Assembly: GCA_039000515.1 (NCBI GenBank)
Contig: JBCFYV010000024.1
Coordinates: forward strand, 11,756,802-11,820,801
Length of the DNA: 64,000 nt
Origin: Timema cristinae
Taxonomy: Eukaryota > Arthropoda > Insecta > Phasmatodea > Timematidae
Direction of reading: 5' to 3'
How positions within the stretch are numbered: position 1 is the first letter of the stretch; each line of letters opens with the position of its first letter. The position numbers and the translations under genes were made by a program. The notes beneath the pieces are model-generated. The model was not told where the DNA came from and did no database searches. It saw nothing but the letters and a program-made list of their open reading frames with translations. This document shows positions 13,331 to 22,665 of the stretch, one piece after another.

Positions 13331-14530
13331 CACTCAATCTTTCATTGTTTTCTTTTTTAGTTATGTTTAGTACAGATCCAACGTTTTTAATAGTTTTAGC
13401 CAATTCTGGACTAACGTTCATAAAGATGTTATTGAAAATATTTGCAATATCAGTTGGGTCATTTCATTGGTAATGCTATTTTTGTTACCGGTATCTGTAA
13501 TTTTTTTTAATAACCTGTTGGGATGTTTTATTGGTTTTACCAAGAATGTTAATAGCTAACCGCATTTTTCTCATGTTCCCTAATGCTCTTTCAAACTTAT
13601 TGTTTGTGTAGTGTTTTAGTAATGCTCTCCGTAAATTTGTGACCCTGTTTCTTAAAATTAAAAGTTTTGTTTATAAATTAAGTTATCTTTTGCTTTATTC
13701 ATTTTGATAAAGTATTTATCCCAAGTTAAGATTAGATTGAATAGCTCATTAAATTAACCAAGTACTAGATAGTTTTTTGTCCTATGAGACTTTTCCAAAA
13801 TTTGTCTGGTAGAAGTATTTATTGCTTTAGTAAAAGTTTCCGTTAGTTGATTAAATAAAACGTTTATATCTGTAATTTTAGTATTTACAGTAACCCCATG
13901 GCTTCTTTGGTGCTGAGTGACAGCTGACAGTGAAAGCTGATGGCTTTTAAAAAGTTACTAGACCAAATTATGTATCCCTACGCCAAACCATATTATTTGC
14001 AAAAACATGTGTTTAGCAGCTGTCACTTCTGACATTAAAAATTTAGGTATATACCTAAATTTTGACTGTCAGAATTCAGCTGTGAACTTTCAGTCAGCAC
14101 CAAAGAAGACATGGGGCTACTTAAGAGTGTTTAATTCTGTTCAAAATATTGTTTAAGTTTATCCAAATTGGTTTTAATTCGGTCATTAATATTGCTATTG
14201 TCTCTCCATGTATTATTGTATCTAAGATTGGAGTAGCACAAAACAATAAAAACATTTTGTGATCAGATATATGATGCCTCATGCAATAGATTTTAGATGT
14301 ATTATTAATCGAGTTTGTTATAACGTGGTCGATAATTGATTCAGATGTGTTACATATTATAGTTGGGTAGCGGGTGTTAATACATTATATCTATTTGTAG
14401 CTAATAGGTCTAGGTATTCAGGGAAGTCCGATTTAAGTCTTTAACGTTATTATTCATGTCACCAATGATAAGATTTTTTGTTTTAATGTAATAATTTTAT
14501 TTTCCAAGAAGGTTAGAAATGATTGCGTAT
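13331..14530 (-). pseudogene. LINE ORF2 fragment (endonuclease side)
   Basis: Minus-strand pieces match the endonuclease and following linker of a non-LTR retrotransposon: LIIGDMNNN (the GDFN-type motif), SIIDHVITN with ISDHKMFL (the DH....SDH motif), then LTETFTKAINTSTRQILEKS, and DPTDIANIFNNIFMNVSPEL. Several frameshifts and stops break it, and the reverse transcriptase itself is absent. A 225-bp MITE at 13893-14117 splits it. With the MITE removed, the two sides read LDKLKQYFEQN, one stop, then TLLSTVNTKITDINVLFNQL in one frame. Confidence 0.75.
13893..14117. mobile_element. TA-flanked MITE inside a LINE
   Basis: The ends ACCCCATGGCTTCTTTGGTG and, inverted, GCCCCATGTCTTCTTTGGTG give TIRs of about 25-30 bp. 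TA stands on both sides (13891-13892 and 14118-14119), as for Tc1/mariner-type insertion. The interior holds a second palindrome around AATTTAGGTATATACCTAAA. There is no coding capacity. Confidence 0.85.
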
Positions 14531-16264
14531 TATAATTAGTTAAAGTTCTAACAAATGTGGCATTATGAGTCAACACATTTAGTAAATATTTTTTCTCTAA
14601 TAGGTGATACAATTACTATAAGATAAAATATAAATTTGAAATATAGGATATATACCTAACCCAAATAGGTTCTCATGATTACATTACTTAGGAATCATAG
14701 CTGATAAGTGATTAAGGCTGAGTTTATATCCCTGCCTAACGTATAACTAATAGCAAATAGTCAGTACCACATAGAGCGCAAGAAGTTTAAATGTACATTT
14801 AGCCATACATGTTTGCTAAGGAATAAAGCATAGCTGATTGTGGTTAATAATATACAGTGTACAGTAAATAATTAATAGGAATATAATAAATCGGTTTGAA
14901 ATGAAACGTAATGAATAGGGTCTTACTTAAATAGACTGTTATTAATCATTGGAAAATAGCCCTCTATTCGCTAATAGATAATGTCTTTAAAATGAAGGGT
15001 CTATTCGAAAAACAATGTTAATTAAACTGTATCTTTCGAAATTTTAATTTAATTAAAATTAAGTTTTGTCTATAATATTAAATAAAATTAGATTTTTATC
15101 TAGTTCCAATTTTAATATTGTCATGAATATTATAGTAGATCTACTTCTCAAAAACAACGTGAAAAATTAAATAGTTTCTCCTTTCTTTTCGTTCATATAG
15201 ACAAGTGGTCCTAAACATTTGCTCCACAAAGCATTCTTGAATACTCCACCAAGGGATTGGAAAGAAAAATAAATGTGACAAGATCTCAAAATTGGGTAGT
15301 AAGTAAAGGTTAGAAATTACTTAGCTCCTACAGTAAGCTGTGAAGCAGAGTATATAGCAAAATAATGAATTATTTAATTAATTAAATCAATTTGATACAA
15401 TGATAGCTTTTCACTATGTATCAATTATAAATGCTATTATTTAAAGCAATGTATTTAAACTTCTTGTGCATTAGTGATATACTCTATTCGCTACTAGTTA
15501 TGCCTTATGCATGAATTTATTAGGTTAAATTCAGCCTTACCTGTTATATTGCAGGTTTGGAATTTATTCATAGTGTGGTTGTTTTGTAATGATAACAATC
15601 AAGGTATTGAAAGTAATAATTTATATCTTCATCTCTCCAACATTGGTGCGCTAACAGGAGAGCAGGGAAAATATTTTAAAAAAACTATGTGAAAGCGTAG
15701 ACATTTTGGCAGGCTTCTGTGTTTGAGAAACACTGCCCTACAAAGTAAGCGTTAACGCCCAAGATGGACATAATTTATTTACTTGCTTTTCATAGTTCTC
15801 ACACAATCTCCTAGAAAGATTTCCATATTTTATTTATATATAAATTATTAACCTATTAACCTTTAATTGGTGAAAAAAGTAGCAATTAATCCCAAAATGA
15901 ATAGTTTCAATTTTAATAGATTATTTATCGCCATCTTGTACATACATGCAAATTAATTAAAGGTGCTGTACTAGCGCTAATTTATATACTACATATATTT
16001 TAATTTTTAACAACTAATTGTTGTTGTTGATAGATCTAAGTTGGTTCTGTACGTTTAATATTTACTTTCAGAAATGGAGCCTGGAGAAGGAGTGACCTGA
16101 AGTAGATTTAAAAAGCTATTCAAATTATGCAAGTGGTTCAAGATTTATGTAATTCACATTGTTTAAGTTTATTTTTAAGTGTTCTAAAAATGTATGTTTT
16201 TGGTATGATGAGTAGGTGAACTATGGGTGTGTCTTTAGAATATTTATGATAAAGACTTGTCTAA
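14531..16264. other. AT-rich noncoding
   Basis: No gene is supported apart from the weak hAT-like candidate at 15202-15735. Confidence 0.5.
15202..15735. mobile_element. Possible hAT-type element
   Basis: The left end CAAGTGGTCCTAAACATTTG and the inverted right end CAGTGTTTCTCAAACACAGA both resemble the hAT start CAGTGGTTCTCAAAC. Matching 8-bp flanks are not present, so the limits are uncertain. Confidence 0.35.
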
Positions 16265-16801
16265 TGGCCCGTCTACAACCAAACGCACCCGCTTGTCGGA
16301 CTCGCAACTACGCAATAACGTAATTTTGTCTGTCTACAATAGCATACGCAAACACAATCGTATGTCGGAACTGTCGGACCCGCTTGTCGGGAGGAGATGA
16401 ACATTGTCCATCTCTTGCGTTTATGTAGTTGCGTTGGCTTGAGTTCAGCCAATCAAAAAACAAATATGGATGGACTACTAAAATCAAATAATTTGAAGTT
16501 ATTTGGTCTATAACAAAAACGATTGGAAATGTATAGTAATGAATACAGGATTTCCAATTAAAATCATGTGTATTTATCCAGTTAAATATTTTTTAAATAT
16601 TTATATCTTATTTGAAAACATTAATATGAATTTGACTTTTATAGTCATCATTGATGTTGGTTCCTATTGGTTGAAATTACGTTTTACGACTTTTCATTGT
16701 AGACAGTCTATTTTATATTTAATAAAAGCGTAATTAAGAGTGCATTTGCGATTGCGTAGTTGCGAGTCCGACAAGCGGGTATGTTGGTTGTAGACTGGCC
16801 T
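16265..16801. mobile_element. PIF/Harbinger-like TIR element
   Basis: Left TGGCCCGTCTACAACCAA and inverted right AGGCCAGTCTACAACCAA start TIRs that extend about 55 bases (both continue CCCGCTTGTCGGACTCGCAA). TAA stands on both sides (16262-16264 and 16802-16804), a 3-bp duplication as in PIF/Harbinger. At 537 bp, with no recognisable transposase, it is a MITE-sized derivative. Confidence 0.8.
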
Positions 16802-17392
16802 TAACCATAATTATCTTAAAGAAGATTAAAAGCATAAAAGGGTATTAATAACATGTTAAAAATTAAAAGTCTAGTTACAAGTATACAGCAGATAAAATGA
16901 AAGGAATTTGTTACTTGAATGATTGTATCCCATCAAAGGCTCAATTCAAATTCAATGCACTAAATAAGTAAGGGTGCTTTTGGGATCTTATTTCATATAA
17001 ACAGGGTAATATTTGGTACTCTTTAGCCAATGTAAAGAGAATATAAAGGTAGTGTCACTGGGAGGAATTTGATCTTGTCGTTGATTACATCGCCCGGTAG
17101 GCTACACCCGTTATATTTTAATATGAAGACAACTACACTTAGTTTTTTTATGAGTAGAGTAACTACGTTAGTTGGACATTGGTGTGGATAAAGGTTTATT
17201 TATTTAAAATTCCTAAATATGGCCTGATATTTAATAACGTAAGGCCCTCCCACTGACTCCATATCCATAGGTCTGTGGTCCATAAGAAATCAATGTACAG
17301 TATAAGATTGCTCTAGTCATAGAGTCCTTATCCGCAAGTCCTTACTTTGTAGAAGTTGATAAACTTTAACTTTCTAAGGACTAGTTTATACG

Positions 17393-17839
17393 GGCTGTAT
17401 CCGAATAGTCTACTTATGTGGCGTTGCATTGGCTCGTGGCGTTGATAGCTGCATAGGCAATCACGTGACCAAGTGTAGATCTGTCTGAATTGTCATGGAC
17501 TAGACCGATGCAGTCGTCTCGCAGTCTTGGTAATCATGGTACAAAAAGTTACGAGCGATGCGGTTTTCTCGCGGCTTTGGTGCGGTGTTTGACTGGCATT
17601 TGTATTAGTATTATCGTTTTGTCTGCTAGAGCAACAACTTACACAAATATTTCGTTTTCATTAGAGCTAATAGATGGCTTTTACATAGTTTCTAAGTTAT
17701 TTGGTAGGAAGCAGCACTGCAGACCTAAGTGTGTTGCCGTTCAAATAGTTTGATGCAGTCTTCGCTATGAAAACCACGAGAAGTGTAAAATTATCAAGAC
17801 TGCATCAAGTCAAGTGTACTTGACTATTCGGATACAGCC
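17393..17839. mobile_element. TIR element with 3-bp flanks
   Basis: The termini read GGCTGTATCCGAATAGTC on each strand (18 identical bases). ACG is on both sides (17390-17392 and 17840-17842), a possible 3-bp target duplication. The 447-bp interior has a higher GC content than its surroundings and an 87-codon frame without a known domain. The superfamily is not settled; a 3-bp duplication fits Harbinger or CACTA relatives. Confidence 0.75.
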
Positions 17840-17842
17840 ACG

Positions 17843-18356
17843 AACTACCAATCACAGCTAAGTAAATATGTGCATGTGTGTTGGAATCCATCTTAAACAC
17901 CAAAATAAATTGTTTATAATTTGATTTGGAGATTGGTTATATTCTTGTTAAATATCAAAACCCATATATAAATAAAGGAAGCACGAAAATAATATTAAAA
18001 GTGTTTGCTTTGTTTACATTCAGAATACTAGTACCTACATTTGTTTTGCATTTTCAAACTAATTTATTTTAAAATCGATAGTTAAACTCGTGCTGTAAAT
18101 ATATTTATTGTGATTTTTAAGCATATACTGGAAGTTTTCTCAACAAAATCGTTTTTTAAGTTTCTTTTATTGATCATCTGACTGATTGGCGCGCACCCCT
18201 TGCTGTAGATTATTTTCTTTTAATTTTCAATTGGTCGAAGTTTCTTACAAACATACTCTACCCCATGGCTGTGAAGTCAGAGTCAGAAGCAATTTTGGGT
18301 GGAGTTGTTGATGAGATATTTTGTGCTACTGCGTAAGCATATAGCATTTTAATGTT
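17843..18356. other. Noncoding
   Basis: No supported feature between the TIR element and the next SINE. Confidence 0.5.
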
Positions 18357-18368
18357 TATTAATTAGTT

Positions 18369-18662
18369 GGTGACCTGGCGGCTTAGGGGTAAGGTGTCGA
18401 AATTCTATGCTGGGGATCCGGGGTTCAACCCTCGGTCCCGGCACAGATTTATCTGATTACCAAACCCTTCCTTCACCTCTGACAAGACGTGTATTAATCA
18501 CAACTTGTGAATGTGGGGAATGCCAGGCCTCTACCGTGGTTCAGACTTCACGTTAAACTGTAGGTCCTCCATTTCATCTCACAATCACCCTATCATTACA
18601 CATTAGCATAAGTACGTATAACCTGAATGGGTAGTAATACGCAGGGCTAATAGCAATAATAA
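18369..18662 (+). repeat. SINE-A copy with perfect TSD
   Basis: Complete copy from the GGTGACC head to the AAT-rich tail. The 12-mer TATTAATTAGTT flanks it exactly (18357-18368 and 18663-18674), the mark of target-primed reverse transcription and of a fairly young insertion. Confidence 0.92.
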
Positions 18663-18836
18663 TATTAATTAGTTATAATTTTACTGTAGTCAGATGATTT
18701 TACTATAGCAAAAGTTTCATTACAAATTAATATATTAATATTTCGACTGGGGCAACACAGTCTAAACTTTAATTTTAATTTTATACATGGTGATATCATC
18801 TGTTTTTTAATGTTTGTCAAGGGCATACTCCTCATA

Positions 18837-18880
18837 AATAATAATAATAATAATTATTATTATTATTTATTATTATTGTT
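18837..18880. repeat. AAT/ATT palindromic microsatellite
   Basis: A run of AAT triplets turns into ATT triplets in the middle, so the strand is self-complementary over about 40 bases. Confidence 0.85.
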
Positions 18881-19097
18881 ATAAATTTGCCACTAATAAA
18901 GGAGTCTGAGTTGGAGTCAGAGTCAGTTGACGAGTAGAAAAGTAGAGGAGTTGGAGTCGTAGATTTAGCCTACCGACTCTGCAGCCATGCTTTACCCACA
19001 TACTGGTTCAATCCACAAGATTCAACAAAATTCACCCCCATCATCTAATGTTTGGTCAAGAGACTCTGTTACCAATCATCTTGATTTTTTTTATTTA

Positions 19098-19344
19098 TTT
19101 AGCATGGTGTCTTACTGCCCGTTCAGAGGATGCACTTAAGTACTAATTACGCTAATGAGCTAGGAATTGGGAAGGTTAAATATAGAGGAAGTGAACCCGC
19201 ATTTGCTTGGAGGGAGAGAGTTAACCATTTAGGGAAAACCACTCCCAGTTCATCCGAGTGAGAATTGAACCTCGATCTCCTCGTCCTCGGCAGTCTAGTT
19301 CAACACTAAACTAGCACATTAGTTAACTATGCCACCAAGGTGGG
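19098..19344 (-). repeat. SINE-B copy
   Basis: The minus strand shows head CCTTGGTGGCATAGTTAACT, B-box-like GAGGTTCAATTC, body with TTCCCTAAATGGTT, and the shared tail (GTAAGACACCATGCT). Confidence 0.85.
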
Positions 19345-19628
19345 TATCGTCTTGATGTTTGGAGACATAGAGGAAAGTGTCATAAAATTTCCACAACATG
19401 TATGGGTCAGCTAAGAAACTGTACCTACATTGTTTTACATGATAATATCTTGGTAATTATGTGTGGCTGCACCAGCTAGCAGTCAGGAAATGAACCTTCA
19501 ACCCAAACTGCACAGAACATGGTATGGTTGTTATATTGTGAAAACCATTATCAGATGTATTCTCTCACATTCAATGTGGTGGATCAACCCACTGGAAATA
19601 GCATTAGATATATTTCAATAGTCAGGAG

Positions 19629-19903
19629 GTAAGGTGTCAGACTTCTATGCTGGCGGCCCGGGTTCTATCCTTGGTCACGGCACAGATTTATCTGATTTCC
19701 AAACCTTTCCTTCACCTCTGACAAGACATCTTGTGAACGTGAGAAATGCCAAGCCTCCACCGTGGTTCGGATTCCACGTTAAACTGTAGGTCCTTCATTT
19801 CATCTCACAATCACCCTACCATTACACATTAGCGTAAGTGCGTATAACCCGAACGGGTAGTAAGACGTGGTGCTAATAATAATAATAATAATAATAATAA
19901 TAT
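19629..19903 (+). repeat. SINE-A copy, 5'-truncated, perfect TSD
   Basis: Begins inside the head (GTAAGGTGTCAGACTTCTAT) and ends in AAT repeats. The 12-mer AATAGTCAGGAG flanks it on both sides (19617-19628 and 19904-19915). The 5' truncation plus duplication shows LINE-driven insertion. Confidence 0.92.
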
Positions 19904-20430
19904 AATAGTCAGGAGCCATGCATTTTGGTTCTAAGAGAACTACCATCAACAACAGATAGGCCTAGTGAAGAGACATTGAGAGCTCACCATCTGAGAAAGA
20001 CTCAGAACTTAGCTTATTTTCCAGCATTTCTAGTAACTATTTTGTTAATGAGGATGAAACAAAAACTAATAGCTATGGACCGATTGCTTCTTTTATGCAG
20101 GCATGTCAGTGGCGAGGCGGTCTTAGAGAAACATAGGGCACTCACAGGTTAGGCCTACTACTTTGGACACTCGAGTATTATTACTTTTCTATTAAGTAGA
20201 CATTAACTGACTATTATTGTGTTTTATCATGATGGCTCAGGAACACATCTAAAAGCATTGGCTATGTGGAGACTCTTGGGGGATAAAGGTCACTATGGTA
20301 GCAAGACAGTTGTGTTGTGACTGATTTAGGGAATGGCTGGACTAGACTAGACACTTCAACCAGCTATTATATGTTGCCTATATTATGTTTGTATAGAAAT
20401 AGGGATGGTTTTAATAATAAATTTGTACCT

Positions 20431-20710
20431 GCCTTGGTGGCGTAGTTAGCTAACGTGCTAGTTTTGTGTTGAGATAGGTTGCCGACGACAGGGAGATCGA
20501 GGTTCGAATCTCGCTCGGGTGAACTGGGGGTGGTTTTTCCTAAATAGTTTTCAACTCTACCTCCACGCAAATGCAGGTTTACTTCCTATAAATTCAACCT
20601 TCCCAATTCCTAACCCATTAGTGTAATTAGTTGATACGTAAGGGTATAACCCGGACTGGTAGTAAGATGTGGTGCTAAGTATATTATTATTATTACTACT
20701 ACTACTAATA
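20431..20710 (+). repeat. SINE-B copy, best preserved
   Basis: Head GCCTTGGTGGCGTAGTTAGC, exact B-box-like GAGGTTCGAATCTC, body, and tail GTAGTAAGATGTGGTGCTAA with ATT/ACT repeats. It serves as the reference for the family in this window. Confidence 0.88.
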
Positions 20711-20860
20711 TTTGTTACTTGAGTGTAAATTGTTATTTTATAAATAGTAAATTAGGCGTTCAGAACATTATGTTACAGGTAGCTATATTTTTTATCAAAC
20801 TCTGTTTATTTTGCAAAAAATTCTTTTTATCCTCAGTGTACATTAAATAAACCTATATAT

Positions 20861-21075
20861 AACCCACATTGGTGACTGCAAAATCTCAAAAGCTCAAGGT
20901 TCAATTCTCGATTGAGTGTAGTCCTGTTGAGCGTAGTTTTTCTATAAAATGGTTTTCACTCGCCCTACATTAAAATGCTGGTACACTTCATCTAAATATA
21001 ACCGTCCTAATCCTAATCCTAATCCTAATTAGTACACAAGCATTCTGAACAAGTAATAAGATGTGACACAAAATA
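20861..21075 (+). repeat. SINE-B, degraded
   Basis: Keeps AAGGTTCAATTCTCGA, the body (GGTTTTCACTCGCCCTACAT) and AGTAATAAGATGTG. An internal CCTAAT run of four units at about 21007-21030 is local slippage. Confidence 0.65.
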
Positions 21076-21622
21076 AACTTATTTAACAAAGCCATGAATG
21101 TCTTATTAAAATAAAGATATTTTACCATATTCAGGGGGACACTCTTTTTTGTAACACTTCGGGGCACAGCTACATTGATGCTGGTAACAATAGACAATTT
21201 AAAACTATCTCCTCCTTAGTTTGTAAACTTGTAAATATTCAGATAGTCTGGATAAGTACTACAATATGAAGAACAATTGTTTTTTAAAAAGTTTGTTTTT
21301 AGAATTTGAATTTGCCTCAAACTCATTTTTACAAGTTTAGATCAATGCTTTGGTATCTTTTGAGTGTCTGATATGAGTATTCTCTTCTTTTTTTAATCAA
21401 ATAGCAGACATTGACTATTTATACTTATTTATCATATAATATTGGAGTTCCAAATAAATACTATTTGTCTATTTTTGTTGAGATCAATAGATATAATTTT
21501 AACTTCCTTAAAGTGCACTCTGATTCACTAAGACTCTTTTACTCTGATATCAGAAAGAACAACAGTTGGTCTGCAAAGCAAACATATTCATTGAGCTTGG
21601 TTTCAATTTGTCCTTCAGTACC

Positions 21623-21925
21623 ATGGTTTGTGAAAAGTGCGAGAAAAAACTTGGCAGAGTGATCACCCCTGATCCATGGAAGTCTGGCGCTCGCAACACG
21701 GTGGAGAGTGGTGGTCGCATGATTGGTGAGAACAAAGCTATCACGGGCAACAAGTCGAGGTTCAGTCCCTACACTGCCAAGTTCGAGACGTGCCGTATTT
21801 GCCGCCAGAAAGTGCATCAGGTTGGCTCCCACTACTGCCAGGCATGTGCCTACAAGAAGGGCATATGTGCTATGTGTGGGAAAAAACTGCTGGATACCAA
21901 GAACTACAAACAATCTTCTGCGTAG
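21623..21925 (+). CDS. CRIPT: CRIPT, cysteine-rich PDZ-binding protein
   Basis: An intact 100-residue frame, the usual CRIPT length. It opens MVCEKCEKKLGRVITPDPWK and carries four CxxC zinc-binding pairs at C3/C6, C57/C60, C72/C75 and C82/C85, within the family signature GSHYCQACAYKKGICAMCGK. Known roles of the family are binding the third PDZ domain of PSD-95-type proteins and microtubules in animals, and association with the minor spliceosome. Vertebrate CRIPT ends in a PDZ ligand (QTSV). This one ends QSSA, which lacks the terminal valine. The ATG at 21623 is preferred over an in-frame upstream start because homology begins exactly there and because an acceptor-like TTTGTCCTTCAG ends four bases before it. 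The whole coding sequence lies in one exon. A consensus donor (TTG|GTAAGT) follows four bases after the stop. A polyA signal lies at 21992. Confidence 0.95.
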   Translation: MVCEKCEKKLGRVITPDPWKSGARNTVESGGRMIGENKAITGNKSRFSPYTAKFETCRICRQKVHQVGSHYCQACAYKKGICAMCGKKLLDTKNYKQSSA

Positions 21926-21991
21926 CTTGGTAAGTGTCAACCTTTGCTCTAAGTTGTTTTATTCTTAAACTATTTAAGATAATATATACAA

Positions 21992-21997
21992 AATAAA
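21992..21997 (+). promoter_or_regulatory. PolyA signal of CRIPT
   Basis: AATAAA, 67 bases after the CRIPT stop codon, in a suitable AT-rich setting. Confidence 0.6.
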
Positions 21998-22146
21998 GTG
22001 CATTGAGCAAAAACAATTGTAATAAATAAAATGATACAATAGTAGAAAAATAATAGAGCACAAATAAAAGTAAAAACACCAACATGTATTTACACACACT
22101 TAAATAATTCGATGCTATTAAAGCATCTTCCTCAGGAAGTATTAGT

Positions 22147-22188
22147 AGTAAGACTAAACAGGAAGACAACATCCTGTTTAGTCTTACT
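22147..22188. repeat. Perfect 17-bp stem hairpin
   Basis: AGTAAGACTAAACAGGA and its exact complement are separated by eight bases (AGACAACA). It lies downstream of CRIPT in the possible UTR intron. No other copy is seen in the window. Confidence 0.85.
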
Positions 22189-22665
22189 CTCTTCTGCTAA
22201 AGAAGGGGATCATTGTACCCCCAAAATTACATAGTTATGTCTTTTGTTGTGCTTTAATTGCCAACTTTGAGGACTACAATTTTCTGATATTTTGATAGTT
22301 ATAACTAGGAAAGTTTGATTTTTTTAATTCCATGTGTTGTATAATTCAGTATAACATTTAATGTGATCTGTTCATTTGTATTTTAATAAATATTCCAGTA
22401 TTAAAGCATGCAAAAGTGACTAATGCTAAGTTTTATAATATTCTTTTATTGTCTAATATAAATTATAATTTTTCCAGGAATGGATGTTTCAAAAGTTATA
22501 CCTCATGCAGGAAGATACAACATTGTGCAGATACAACATCAAAGTACATGATGCTGTTAATTGTTGTCCAAGCAAACTCAAAACCATTAATGAGTCCTCT
22601 TTATTAGATAGTAGTGAACTTTTTAGAGGGAAGTTTTATTCACATGTTGTTTACCTCAATATAAA

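Larger units (their letters stand above)
21930..22477 (+). other. Possible UTR intron after CRIPT
   Basis: Bounded by GTAAGT at 21930 and TTTTTCCAG ending at 22477. If used, it would join the CRIPT stop to a leader of the next gene, giving a two-gene transcript or alternative 3' UTR. The polyA signal at 21992 inside it would give a short CRIPT transcript instead. It also contains the hairpin at 22147. Confidence 0.4.

Noticed and set aside
21004..21033. Insect telomere-like repeat
   Set aside because: The run is four CCTAAT hexamers inside a degraded SINE-B, not the TTAGG pentamer array.
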